Shown here: positions 1 to 10,600 of the stretch, piece by piece
Numbering within the stretch: position 1 is the first letter of the stretch
Layout: each line of letters opens with the position of its first letter
NCBI GenBank assembly: GCA_905235525.1
Contig: CAJOLW010000008.1
Coordinates: 1-63,572 of the forward strand
Direction: 5' to 3'
From: an uncultured Bacteroidaceae bacterium
GTDB lineage: Bacteria > Bacteroidota > Bacteroidia > Bacteroidales > Bacteroidaceae
DNA: 63,572 bases
Made by a program: the position numbers and the translations under genes
The notes under the pieces: generated by a model
What the model was told of the DNA's origin: nothing
Seen by the model: only the letters and a program-made list of their open reading frames with translations
Database searches by the model: none

Positions 1-1
1 C

Positions 2-151
2 CGCCTCTTAGCAGCCGAACCCAAACTCAAAGCCGACTGGGACGACACCTACGGCGACCGCATGCAGAAACTTGTCTTCATCGGCCAGCACATGGACAAA
101 GACATGAAGACCTTCCTCAAGGAGATGCTCGACGGATGTCTGGCAGAGTGA
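2..151 (+). CDS. CobW-type G3E GTPase, C-terminal fragment
   Basis: Only the last 49 codons are in the window, in the frame ending with TGA at 149-151. The peptide holds WDDTYGDRMQKLVFIGQHMD followed by a short helix ending LDGCLAE. This matches the end of the CobW C-terminal domain, where a 'GDRxQELVFIG' strand precedes the last helix. Proteins of this family are cytoplasmic GTP-dependent metallochaperones or metal-trafficking proteins; the metal cannot be told from this fragment. The gene is convergent with the glycosyltransferase gene on the other strand and only 46 bp separate their ends, with no clear terminator between them. Confidence 0.75.
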   Translation, partial: RLLAAEPKLKADWDDTYGDRMQKLVFIGQHMDKDMKTFLKEMLDGCLAE

Positions 152-197
152 GAGGACTCACGTTGATCTGATAAGACATCCGCGTCTTTCCTTAGAA

Positions 198-1268
198 TCA
201 GTTCCTGATCATTTGATTGCGCAGTCCCTTGTCGAAGATGTGACGGTAGATTAAATGGACGATGCGGTAGGCGGTGTAACTGTGCAGGGAGAAGTACTTG
301 AGCCATCGGATGACACATCCTGCGAGAGTCTCTCCCTTGGTGTCTTTCACCAGTGCCACGTCTTTAGGGCGCAGGAGGAGGATATACCGTTTCCATTCAG
401 CGCGAGTGAGGAGCACATGTCCCATCTTGTTGACATAAGAAGCCACCATGGATCTGATGGCGCGCACTGCGGCAGGTGCCATGTATAGGTTTTCCTCCGA
501 TTCGAGGTAATAGTGCATGGTGGTGATGTTGAGATAGAGGTCGTTCAACTGTACGAGCACACGTTCCTTGTCTTGTGTGCGCATGATGGAAGTGCCGTTA
601 CACTGCTCGTAGCGGTTCACATTGCAAGAGACACGCACCAGATGTGGATGGTGGCGATACACGTCGAAGTTGAAAATCTCATCCTCCCACACCACAATCT
701 ACACCACAATCTCAAACTTAAGGTCATGCTTCTGAATAAATTCCCTGCGGTATAAATTGGTCCACACATACATAATCTTCGTGCGGTTGAACTCGTCAGC
801 ACCGTCGCCATCAAACACGACTTCGCCGTCCGGCTTGGCATCGGGGTCATCGAGGGTGGTTCCGTCAGTAAAGATTGGTCGGAAACGGAAGTTGAGCACG
901 TCGGGCCGCTGGGAGGGGTCGGGCTGGGAGCAGAAGTGGTCGAGCAGATAGTGGAAGGCACCGTCCACCACGTAGTCGTCGCTGTCGATGAAGGCAAGGT
1001 ATTCACCCTGGGCATAGAGCATGCCGGTGTTGCGTGCGGCGGAGAGCCCGCCGTTCTTCTGGGTGATAACGTGGATGATATCGGGATGCTTCTTTTCGTA
1101 CTCGGCAAGGATGGCTCCGCAGTTGTCGGGCGAGCCATCGTTCACGCAGATAATCTCGTATGAATAATCAGAATTTACCCCCCCCATATCTTGGCGCAGG
1201 AGGGAGTCGAGGCAGCGGGGCAGGAACTTCTCCACGTTATAGACGGGTACGATGACGGACAGTCTCAT
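198..1268 (-). pseudogene. Family 2 glycosyltransferase interrupted by an in-frame TAG
   Basis: Reading from ATG at 1268 gives MRLSVIVPVYNVEKFLPRCL, the GT-A nucleotide-sugar binding start of GT2 enzymes, then NDGSPDN, NGGLSAARNTG and the metal-binding FIDSDDYV. The frame stops at TAG (701-699), but the same frame continues to 198 with WEDEIFNFDVYRHH and a typical GT2 tail. The stop is made by an exact tandem duplication of a 12-bp unit (plus-strand 689-700 and 701-712). Removing one copy restores FEIVVWEDEIF. A start at 1295 is unlikely because the -7 promoter box lies at 1300-1293. The enzyme would move a sugar onto a surface polysaccharide or glycan. Either it is inactive here or it is made as a truncated 189-residue GT-A domain. 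A sequencing artefact is possible but less likely for an exact 12-bp repeat. Confidence 0.85.
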
Positions 1269-1292
1269 AAGGTCAATTTTTCTATTTTTCCA

Positions 1293-1300
1293 CAAAGATA
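1293..1300 (-). promoter_or_regulatory. -7 promoter box of the glycosyltransferase gene
   Basis: The minus strand reads TATCTTTG, a perfect match to the Bacteroidetes -7 consensus TAnnTTTG, 25 bp upstream of the ATG at 1268. This supports 1268 over the longer open frame beginning at 1295. Confidence 0.6.
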
Positions 1301-1314
1301 CAACTTTTATATAT

Positions 1315-1352
1315 AAAAAGCGAGAAAAGGAGTTTTCTTTTCTCGCTTTTTT
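1315..1352. terminator. A/T-flanked hairpin between the glycosyltransferase and parA
   Basis: The sequence AAAAAGCGAGAAAA and its inverted copy TTTTCTCGCTTTTTT flank a loop of about 9 nt, so either strand can form a hairpin followed by U residues. It insulates the two divergent genes. On the plus strand it would stop transcripts leaking toward parA. Confidence 0.6.
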
Positions 1353-1487
1353 GTGTGTTTACGTTTTATGGTGCGTCTTTTCGTGCTTTTCAGGATGAAA
1401 TTGACCCCAAAAGTCGGCACGGTGCGCCTCTCCCAAAATAAAATCTGTGGGCAACGAATATCATAATAAAATAATTTCGTCTAAATG

Positions 1488-1519
1488 TTTTGTTGTTTTG
1501 AAAAAAAGTGCTAACTTTG
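1488..1519 (+). promoter_or_regulatory. parA promoter
   Basis: TTTG ends at 1492 and TAACTTTG lies at 1512-1519, with 19 bp between: a near-ideal Bacteroidetes promoter. Transcription would start around 1526, which excludes the longer open frame from 1508 and supports ATG 1550. Confidence 0.7.
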
Positions 1520-1549
1520 CCATCGATTCTAATTGACAACGAAAGGTTT

Positions 1550-2362
1550 ATGACGAAAATCATCAGTTTCCTGAACCATAAGGGCGGCGTGGCAAAGACG
1601 ACCACGTGCGCCAATCTTGCCACTGCCCTCTGGATTCTGGGCAAGAAAGTGCTCCTCATCGACACCGACCAGCAGTGCAACCTCTCTGGCGTGCTCGGCT
1701 TCTCGCAGAAGGAGGGCGACCCCACCCTGAGCGACTGGCTGAAGGAGCCGGTGCCTGCACCTATATATATAAGATATGAGGGACTGGAATACATCCCTGC
1801 CTCGAAGGCACTACGCAACATGGAGGCAGAACTGCTCAACAAGCGGAGCCGTGAGACGATTTTGGCACGCAAACTGGAACAGGTGAAGGGCGAATACGAC
1901 TATGTGGTGATTGACTGTGCGCCGGGCGACTCAGTGCTGAACGACAATGCGCTCTCTGCTTCCGATGCCGTCATCATCCCCACGGAGTGTTCAGGCTTCT
2001 CCCTGCAAGGCATGCAGAACCTGCTCTTGGCAATTAGAGAGATACAACAAGAGATTAACCCTAACTTGAAGATTGACGGTTACTTATTGGTAAAGTATGA
2101 CAAGCAGACAAAGATAGCCAAGGAGGTGAGCCGCTACTTTGAGAAGCAGAACGAGGTGCCCACCCTGCAGACACGAATCAGGAAGTGCGTGAAGTTTGAC
2201 GAAAGTCCGCTGGGACACCAGACCATCTTCGAGTATGCCCCCGACAGCAACGGTGCCGAGGACTACATGAGACTGGCAGAGGAACTGACGGGAGAGAAGC
2301 GTCCCAAGGACTGGAAGAAGAGAGCAATGAAGGCGGAAGAGGAAAACAGCGAGGAGGAATAG
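1550..2362 (+). CDS. parA: ParA-type partition ATPase
   Basis: A 270-residue cytoplasmic ATPase of the ParA/MinD/Soj class. It begins MTKIISFLNHKGGVAKTTT, so the deviant Walker A motif (KGGVAKTT, residues 11-18) sits at the very N-terminus as in type Ib or chromosomal ParA proteins with no DNA-binding leader. Further motifs are LLIDTDQQCNLS (Walker A' region) and YVVIDCAPGD (Walker B). Known role: ATP-dependent, nonspecific DNA-bound dimers that move a partner/parS complex to segregate a replicon. The start is fixed by the promoter just upstream. The downstream gene begins 108 bp later, and the gap contains a ten-bp-periodic TAGGA/CCTAGG array that starts on this gene's TAG stop. The rep gene is 38 kb away, unusual for a small plasmid but acceptable for a large replicon. 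Confidence 0.92.
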   Translation: MTKIISFLNHKGGVAKTTTCANLATALWILGKKVLLIDTDQQCNLSGVLGFSQKEGDPTLSDWLKEPVPAPIYIRYEGLEYIPASKALRNMEAELLNKRSRETILARKLEQVKGEYDYVVIDCAPGDSVLNDNALSASDAVIIPTECSGFSLQGMQNLLLAIREIQQEINPNLKIDGYLLVKYDKQTKIAKEVSRYFEKQNEVPTLQTRIRKCVKFDESPLGHQTIFEYAPDSNGAEDYMRLAEELTGEKRPKDWKKRAMKAEEENSEEE

Positions 2363-2437
2363 GAGAAATAGGAAAAACTTAGGAGTGCCTAGGATGGCCT
2401 AGGAGAACCTAGGAAGCCCTATAAACCTTAGGAGCCA
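2360..2437. repeat. Ten-bp-periodic TAGGA/CCTAGG array in the parA-parB gap
   Basis: Starting with the parA stop codon TAG, the pentamer TAGGA recurs about every 10 bp (local spacings 9, 11, 10, 10, 10), with three full CCTAGG palindromes in the middle. CTAG is normally rare in bacterial DNA. The location between parA and its partner gene makes a partition (parS-like) site plausible. Similar arrays occur at 45925-45990 and 49291-49410, so it may instead be a general intergenic repeat. Confidence 0.75.
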
Positions 2438-2470
2438 CCCCAAAAAACAAAAAACCCAAAACCCAACGAT

Positions 2471-2905
2471 ATGGCAACCAACAAACGTAAAGACCTGGGC
2501 ATCGGCACCTTCCTCGACGAGGTGAAAGCCGACCAGACGAGCACCCAGCGCAAGAGCGCACCCGAGACGGAACCCGAAGAGGTGATGCAACAGCCCCAGC
2601 AGCCCGAAGCACCCTATTACGGCATGAACGGCGGCAATCCACGCGGTGTGCCCTACCCCTCCGTGGGACGTCCTGCCAAGAAGCAATCGCTGCTGAGCAA
2701 GAAACTCGCCAAACTCGTCTATATCGACGACGAGACCGAACTGCAACTGCGTCTCATCAAGACCTTCCAGAACTACGACTACAAGGAAGTCATCTTCACC
2801 GCCATCCACGAGTTCATGGAGCACCACTACCGCGACATGCGCCTCGACGAGAGTGGCGCCAAGAAGGTGGAAAAGGTCATCAAGGAATACAAGACCCGGA
2901 GTTGA
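2471..2905 (+). CDS. Small ParA-partner protein, ribbon-helix-helix-like C-terminus
   Basis: This 144-residue protein follows parA in the same direction, the place of a partition partner. Residues 1-75 are polar and low complexity, with Gln- and Pro-rich stretches typical of a flexible tail that contacts ParA. Residues about 78-144 form a compact basic/acidic domain: KLAKLVYIDDETELQLRLIK, then FQNYDYKEVIFTAIHEFMEH. A short strand followed by two helices is the pattern of ribbon-helix-helix DNA-binding proteins, and of DUF3408-type partners seen after parA in Bacteroidetes. I infer it is the centromere-binding component. I see no canonical ParB (HTH, arginine-patch) motif. Its binding site could be the CTAG array immediately upstream. 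Confidence 0.65.
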   Translation: MATNKRKDLGIGTFLDEVKADQTSTQRKSAPETEPEEVMQQPQQPEAPYYGMNGGNPRGVPYPSVGRPAKKQSLLSKKLAKLVYIDDETELQLRLIKTFQNYDYKEVIFTAIHEFMEHHYRDMRLDESGAKKVEKVIKEYKTRS

Positions 2906-2985
2906 GCGAGACACAAAAGCATTATCAATCATGAAACACATGACTCTCCATTGAGTTTCATCTTTTAGAACCCATCGCTGAGCCT

Positions 2986-4395
2986 ATGAAAACAAAACTC
3001 CTTTGCCTGCTGTTCGCACTGATGGCGTGCGGCATGGCTGACGGAAAAAGCACCCTTTCCATAGAAACTAACCTCTCTGGCAGGGCTAAAATATATAGAA
3101 TGACTAGTATTTCTAGAACGGCTAGTATTTCTAGAATGGCTAGTATTTCTAGAATGGCTAGAACATCTATATTGAATAGAACTTCCAGCACTGCCATCCT
3201 CGCCCCCGACACTACCAAAAACGACACCACCAAGACAACGCTGCTGCAACGTCTTCAGGAGAAGAAAGAGCAGATTGTCCAGAACATACAGGAGAAAATT
3301 GACTCGCTCAAGCCGAAGGCAGAGGAGGCGATGATCAAGGCAGACAGCATTCTCGACGTGCGCAACGCCAAAATCACCACCGACACCCTCTATGTGGCAC
3401 GTCCGCAAGAGACCTGGACCTTCCGTGCCAAGGTGGACGGCTTCGGCGAGATGATGCACCTGCGCTCCGTTGATCCCGACGGCACCAAAGGCAACTACTA
3501 CCTCAATGCCGACCCCAAAATCACGCTCGGCATCATGGCGAACTACCGAGGCATCTCCGCCTCTTTCTCCCTCTCACCCTCAAAGATTTTCAGCGACATC
3601 TCCGACATGATGTCCGCCATCAACTACTACAGCAACACGTTCGGCATCGACCTCACCTTCGAGAAAGTCAACTCCTTCCGTGGCAGAAGCAGCCTGGAGT
3701 CGCACAACCACAAACTCAGCGACGCCACCAACATGCGGCAGTTCGCGCTGACAGGCTACTACGTGTTCAACGGCAAGAAGTTCTCCCTGCCCGCCGTCTT
3801 CAACAGCACCTGGGTGCAGAAACGCTCCGCAGGCAGTTTTATGGTGCAGGCAGCCTTCAACACCGGGCGCGTGAAGATAGGCGGTGACCTCAACACCGAC
3901 GAGACCGTCGCCTCCATTCCCGAGCGCATCGACATGAACTCCCTCGCCATCGGTGCCGGCTACGGCTACAACCTCGTGGCAGGCAAGCACTGGCTCATCC
4001 ATGCCACCGCACAGCCCAGCATCATGGTGTGGCAAAACTACAAACTCCACACCACCGACCGCCATGGCAACGATGAGGTGAACAAGATGGACACCGACCG
4101 CATCAACTTCTTCCTCGTGGGACGTCTCGGCGCCATCTACTCATGGGACCGCTACTTCATCGGACTCACCTCCGTCATCCAGCACTCCAAGAGCGGCAAG
4201 GACAGCGACTTCGCCCTGCTCGACACCCAGTGGCAAGCCCGTGCCTTCTTCGGATGGCGTGTGCAGACCAAACTCCACCGCCGACCCGAACCTAAGCCCA
4301 AACGCCGCCGCACCACCACCACAAGACGCACGACAACGACGCAACGCGCCACCACGCAGCCAGCCAAGAAAACCACCACTCCTGCAAAGAAATAA
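2986..4395 (+). CDS. DUF4421-type secreted/outer-membrane protein
   Basis: A 469-residue protein with a signal peptide (MKTKLLCLLFALMACGMADG). A repetitive segment at about residues 40-62 (units of SISRTA/SISRMA) follows, then a helical stretch near residues 85-115. From about residue 165 there are alternating strands, with ITLGIMANYRGISASFSL and RQFALTGYYVFNGKKFSLPA. The 'YYVFNxKKFSxPAxFNxxxxQKRSAGS' run is what I recall from DUF4421, a Bacteroidetes family expected to form an outer-membrane beta-barrel. The C-terminal 40 residues are very basic and Thr-rich (KPKRRRTTTTRR, ending TTPAKK). The SISRMA repeats are encoded by seven CTAG tetramers at 9-bp spacing, unlike the rest of the gene. The stop codon lies inside the recurrent AAATAAAACATACGAAACTT end-repeat. 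Function unknown. Confidence 0.7.
   Translation: MKTKLLCLLFALMACGMADGKSTLSIETNLSGRAKIYRMTSISRTASISRMASISRMARTSILNRTSSTAILAPDTTKNDTTKTTLLQRLQEKKEQIVQNIQEKIDSLKPKAEEAMIKADSILDVRNAKITTDTLYVARPQETWTFRAKVDGFGEMMHLRSVDPDGTKGNYYLNADPKITLGIMANYRGISASFSLSPSKIFSDISDMMSAINYYSNTFGIDLTFEKVNSFRGRSSLESHNHKLSDATNMRQFALTGYYVFNGKKFSLPAVFNSTWVQKRSAGSFMVQAAFNTGRVKIGGDLNTDETVASIPERIDMNSLAIGAGYGYNLVAGKHWLIHATAQPSIMVWQNYKLHTTDRHGNDEVNKMDTDRINFFLVGRLGAIYSWDRYFIGLTSVIQHSKSGKDSDFALLDTQWQARAFFGWRVQTKLHRRPEPKPKRRRTTTTRRTTTTQRATTQPAKKTTTPAKK
3103..3162. repeat. In-frame CTAG array, nine-bp period
   Basis: Seven CTAG tetramers are spaced 9 bp apart in alternating units CTAGTATTT and CTAGAACGG or CTAGAATGG. Because the period is 9, the reading frame stays open and encodes repeated SIS-RMA. 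The same tetramer recurs at 10-bp spacing in three intergenic arrays. Confidence 0.85.
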
Positions 4396-4413
4396 AACAT
4401 ACGAAACTTGAAT
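4387..4413. repeat. Isolated end-repeat of the GGAGTTAAAG element family
   Basis: This carries only the right-hand terminus (AAGAAATAAAACATACGAAA then CTTGAA) found at the ends of the GGAGTTAAAG elements near 16.0, 40.1, 52.8, 60.7 and 61.8 kb. It supplies the stop codon of the DUF4421 gene. Confidence 0.7.
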
Positions 4414-4449
4414 AAAAAACTCAACTTGCACACGGGTTGAGTTTTTTTT
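4414..4449 (+). terminator. Intrinsic terminator after the DUF4421 gene
   Basis: AAAAAACTCAAC pairs with GTTGAGTTTTTT across a short loop, followed by a run of eight T. It ends the parA-side transcript before the giant gene. Confidence 0.8.
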
Positions 4450-4480
4450 GCACCATCACCCTCATTTTTCAGAAAAAATA

Positions 4481-4511
4481 TTTGTTTCTTCAACAAAAAA
4501 TTGTAATTTTG
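4481..4511 (+). promoter_or_regulatory. Promoter of the left giant surface-protein gene
   Basis: TTTG at 4481-4484 and TAATTTTG at 4504-4511 are separated by 19 bp. The predicted start is near 4518, giving a leader of about 100 nt before ATG 4621. Confidence 0.7.
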
Positions 4512-4620
4512 CACTTGATGACTCAAACACACCGATGATTAACCGCAGTCAGAATCTCTTCCAAAACCTTAAGAGAGATGACTACACTTGACATATTCAC
4601 ATCTAAAAACGATAAACACA

Positions 4621-7600
4621 ATGAACCAACAGCAAAACCAAAACTGCAAGTGGCTGCACATCAAGTCTATTTACTTGGCCATCTTGCTGGCACTGTTCAC
4701 CACAACAGCCTATGCCGACGACTACATGCAGAAGGAGTCGAACTACACCGCGACCGTGATGGGCGTGGACCGTATCCAGTTCAACCTGCCCACGCAATAC
4801 GATGGTGTTTTCAACGAGGGCATCAGCGAAGGGCACGTTTACGTCACTGTGGATGGCGGAAGCAGGCAGAACCTCTTCGACTGGAGGGCGGATAAATATA
4901 ACTACCTCACCAGCGACGATGAGAGTGGCAAACTGCTCATCTCGGCATTTCAGGGAGGCACCTTCCAACTGGCAGGAAAAACCATGGGAGGCACCAAGAC
5001 GTTCACTGCCGGCGGCACGACCTACTACACTGTGAGATACACCGACAGCGACGATGACCACTTCGAGACCACCGTCATCTGGACTGTGCCCTACGAAATG
5101 CGCGGTCACAAACTGAAGTTCGAACTGTGGGCGCACATCGAAGACCGAGACCGCAACTGGTATGTGCCGAAAGACAACAATGACAAGAGCCGCTTCAGGG
5201 AACTCACCACGTGGGATTGTCCTGCGGCTCCCCAAGTGTCTGTGTTGATGAACGACCCCATGCTGGCAGTGGAGAACGATCACGTCAACGAACTGATGCT
5301 GACCTACAGCATTACTGCCCGCTCCGTCAATTCTGCCACCATTCACTACACCGACGCTCTGACAGGGCAGACCTACAGCAAGAGCCTGAACAAAGACCTG
5401 GTGGGCAAGGCGTACATTCCCGCCGACCGCCCCTGGAAAGACGTGTACATCGATGCCAGTGTGAAGGATATGGAAGGCAATAATGTGCCCGGGACAATCT
5501 TGTCGGAGAAAAAGTCCAGCAAGATGCTCCACTATCCGAAGAACCTGCAGGTCAGAATCAACAATGCAGGCGAGGCGGTGCTGACGTGGGATGTGGATAA
5601 CTCTGATCTGGCAGACCTGACGGATGCCGACAAATTTGAGATTCAGCGCAACACCACCGGCTCCACGGCACGCATCGACCCCAACTGGACCACCATCTCG
5701 GGTGAGATTGATTATGAGCAGGGGAAAGCCCACTATACCATGACCGACAAGACACTGCTGAACAATTACACCGGTCAGAAAGTGGCCTACCGCATCCGCC
5801 GCATCTACTCCAGCGTGTGGAAGTGGGCGGACAACTCCGGCTACGCCTTCTACGAACTGCCGACACTACTGGCGCTGCCCGGGGTGGTCAACGCCCAGGT
5901 GACACGCAGCCAGACATGGAACGACGACCAGCATCTGGCACAGTTCTCCTTCGACTTCGACCCAACCTCCTATCCCGCAGGATATATCGTCTTGCGCACC
6001 GCTGCCGACTGGCAAAAATTTGCCCAGCGCGTGAACAACGGAGAGACCACCCTCTGTGCCGCCATGGCCAACGACATCGACTTGGGCACCACCGTGGTGC
6101 AAGTAGGCGATTCAAAGGCACATGCATACGCCGGCACCTTCATGGGCAACGGCCACAAGTTGACCTTCAACTGGCAAGGCGGCTCTAAGGTCACCGCCCC
6201 CTTCCGCTATGTTGACAACGCCACCTTCATCAGCCTGCACACGGCTGGCACTCTAAAGAGCAGCAATAAGTTCCTGTCAGGCCTCATTGGAGAAGTGAGT
6301 AAAGACGGCAGCGGTGCCCTTATTGAGAGTTGCCACTCGTCTGTGACCATCAACAGCAGCATAAATGGCGATGCCACCAATGGCGCCTTCATTGGCTACG
6401 TTCCATCATATTGCAACGTCACCATTCGCAACAGTAAGTTCGATGGCAGTTTTGAAGGTTCACAATGTGACCACAACGGTGGTATTGTGGGCTATATTCC
6501 TTGGTATGTTAACTTGACCATCGACCACTGCCTCTTTGCCCCCGACCACATCAGTACCAAATATGACGGTTGCGAAACATGGGTACGTATGGGTACTGAC
6601 ACCAACAAACTGACACTCATCGACAGTCATGCCACCCGTGAGTATAATCCCAAGTACGACAGTCAGGGCTACTTCCACATCAGCACGTCAGATGACTGGG
6701 TAACGTTCCGCGACATGGTGATTGAAGCCAATGGGCAGCGCGATGTGAATGTCTGCCTCGATGCCGACATCAAGACTGTCTATAGCGTTGGCTTCCTGCA
6801 GGATATCCCTTACCGCGGCACCTTCGATGGCAACGGACACACACTTGATGTGGACATTTCCGGCCTGACGTCAACAGGGGGGCTTGATTTTATTGCTCCT
6901 TTCTGTCGGGTCAACAATGCCACTATCAAAAACATGCACGTGACCGGAAAAGTCAAGGCTGGCATTCATACCGCCGGACTGGTGGGTTCTGTCCAGGGTA
7001 CTGGAAAACTGAACATCGAACGTGTGTGGGTCTCGGTAGATGTGACAACCGTTTCGACCCACCTCGGCGGTATCGTGGGACATTCACACGATGGAGTGGT
7101 GTCGATGAGTGACTGTCGCTACGACGGCAAGTTGACCGGCACTGAGTCTGGTTCACATAACACTTTTGCAGGTGCCATCATAGGCTGGTGCGATGGAGGC
7201 AATTGGACCATCCACCGTGTCTATGACCAAAGCACCAGGGACAAAGTCTATTGGTTCTTCTACTGCATAGATTATTCCAAAAGTTCTACCAACTGGACCT
7301 CCTGGGGAGGCAATGATAATAGCAGCCTCACCGTCACCCATAACTCTTGGAGCAATGTGAACTATTACAATAAAAGCGACCAGAACGAGGTGGCGAGCCT
7401 GATGAACGGTGAGGAAACTGGGTCGTGGCATCTTGTCGATGGCAAGGCCGTGCCCGTCATGGAGTCAGTTCCGAAGAAGGAAGACTTGACACCTGAGAGT
7501 TTGCTGGCGACTTTAGGCGACGGGTGGCAGATTGATGGGGAGACAGTCGTGCCGAAAGCCTATCATCCAGGCATGGTGTGGGACTATCGATCCAAACTCC

Positions 7601-10600
7601 TGCTGCGCATCAACATGGAAGGTGAGAACGGTGTGGACCATAAGATTGTTGATCTCTCCTCCACCGACGCCATCACGAAGCAGACATTCACACAGGAACT
7701 GACACGCAAGTGTGTGGAGTACTCGTTCGACCTGCTCGCCATCAGAGGCTCTTCACCGCTGCATTTCAGCGAATTTGCCGGCGACACCCTGGTGGTGCCT
7801 GTGCAGAAGGCAGACAAGGGCGACCTGAAGAACTACCGCTTCCTGAACAACGACCGCATCACCAAACTGGAAGCCATCACCAAGCAGAGCAGCGTGCAAC
7901 TGGTGTGGGAGACTTCAGGAGGCGACCACGACTTCTTCCGTGTGCTGCGCCGCAAGCACACCACCGATGCCAACGCCCAGTTCACCGACACCATTGCCAC
8001 CAATCTGGACCAGATGCTCTACGAGGACAACACAGTGCTGGTGCAGCAGGCCTACGACTACCGCGTGGAGAGCGTGTGGCAGTGTGAGGGCACCCACGTG
8101 GAGAGCATGATAGCACAGGGCGGATGCAAGACCACGGGCTTGATTGAGGGCTATGTGCGCATGGCAGACGGCACGGCAATGGCAGGTGTCACCTTGACCT
8201 GCGTGCCAAAGTCAGGCGCATCGGGAGCCGACAGCCGCTACGAAGTGAAAACCGACAGCATGGGCTACTATGCCTTCCGCGATCTGCCCTATCAGACCAA
8301 CGGCAAGTATGAAGTCACGGCAATCTCCTCGGGCGATGCCGGCAGTTTCACCAGTCCGAATGCCAACGGCGAGGTGAACTTCACGCCGAGTTCGAACTGG
8401 ACGCAGGACTTCAACTTCTTCCTCGACACATATTATATTTATTCCGGCAACGTCTATTACCGCGACACCTCCATCCCGGTGCCGGGCGTGTCGTTCAAAC
8501 TCGACGGACAGCCGATGCACGATGCCAACAAGCAGGCCATCATCACCGACACACAGGGAGCCTTCGAACTGAGCATCCCGCGCGGCTCACACTCCGTGCA
8601 GGCGGTGAAGGACGGACACTACTTCGCCAACGACGGTTACCTCATCAACAAGGACGCCACCGAGGACAGCACCCTGTACAACTTCGTGAAGAACGTGGCT
8701 GGCGTCGCTCTGTGGGACTCCACGACCGTGGTGCTCCACGGCCGAGTGGTGGGTGGCGACATCCAAGGCTCGAAGGCACTGGGCCGCTCTCTCTCGCAGA
8801 ACAACCTGGGCGACTCGCTGAAGATTGTGATGCAGTTGGAAGGCGACAACACTTCATGGCTCATCCGCAAGCAGAACGACGAGACGGTGAAGAGCGCCGA
8901 CTATGCTGTGGCTTTCGGTGTGGACGACAAGGACACCACCCGTGTGAACGTGACCCGCCACACGCTGACCATCCGTCCCGACGAGAAGACGGGTGAATAT
9001 GTGGTGGCACTCCATCCCGCCAAGTACAAGGTCATCGAAGTCTCTGCCCAGGGCTACCCCACCCTCTTCCAGCAGGGCAAGGTGGGCGAGACGCTCGACC
9101 TCTCCTTCAAGGTGAAGGGCGACACCTGCATGTACAACCGCATCTACCATGCCGTGCCCGACGTGGAGGTGAAGCAGTTCAACCCACGCGACGAACAATA
9201 TTTCGGCACCAAGCAAATCACCTCGACGGACAACATCGGCAATCGCTCCGAGATTGCGACATTCTACTACACCAAGCAGGAGAATGGCGACAGCATTGCC
9301 ACCTATGCCTTCGGATACCCCGTGTTCATGGCAGGCACGCCCTACGGATGGTTCCTCCAGGCATGTGAGAAATACTATTGGAACAACCAACCGACCAACA
9401 AGGTGGACATCGTCAACCTGAATGGCGGACGCGTGAGCATCCAGAACGCCATGCTGAGCAAGAACGAGGCTACTGAGGTGGAACTGGACGAGAACGGCGG
9501 CGGCAGTTATGTCTTCACGCCCGATGCCAATAACTTCCTGCTCACGGGCGATGCGGCACTGAAGAACGTGTCCATCACCCTGGAGTATGATAACACTTTC
9601 TTCGACATCAAGCCTGTCAAGGGCGAGATGATTCGAGGCTACGTGATGGTCTCCACGCCCAAGAAGAACGGACGCAAGGGTGTGGTGGCAGGTGTGCCCC
9701 ACCTGTTCGAGATTCTGCGCGACCCACCGGGTTCCAATTCTTACGCATACATTGAGGAAGGCTCCAAACTGAGTTACGGCTACACATTCGACCTGAATGG
9801 CTCAGCCGGCATCAAGTTTGCGTTGAACAAAGGCGAAAATGCCAATTTCTACAACGGCACCGTCATTGTGCCTCCTGCTGGCAGCGGCACAGAAGCCGGC
9901 ACCATCACGGAGACGTCCAAAAAGAATGTGTTTGCCATCGATGCCATCACCACCTTTGGCTTCAACTGGACCTACAGTTACAACTTCGACGTGACGGAAC
10001 GCATCCAGACACGCACAGGCGAAAAGTGGATCGGCCCGAAGGCAGACCTCTTCATCGGCATGACAGACGAGGTGGTGGTGGAAGATGCCATTGCCGTGCG
10101 CGCCATCCCGGAAGATATCTACCAACTGCTGAAGACCCACGAGGGCGGCAGTTTCGAGGCTAAGGACACTTTAGGCAACAAAGTCACCATCAAGGTGCCC
10201 ATCGGCACCATGAAGGTGCTGGCCCAGGGCAAAGGCTCTGACGGCAAGCCCGTTTATCTCGTTCGCGACGAGGTGATGGCGATAGGCCCTCGTCTGCAGA
10301 GCACCTTCATCCACTCGCAGAACTACATCGAGACCGAACTGCTGCCCGACCTCATCAAACTCCGCAACTCCATGCTGCTGCCTGTGGGCACCTCGACCGA
10401 TTATGCCCAGCAGTTGGCGAACCAGAAAGGCCAAACGACCTACATCAGCAATGTGGCGGAGAACCATGAACTCTATGGTTTCGACTACATCACCGTGCTC
10501 CCCCAGGACAACAAAATCTATGTGGGAGACAGCATCAGCACCCTGAACAAGACGGTGGAGCGGTGGATTGGCTTCCTGACAAAGAACGAGATGGAGAAAC

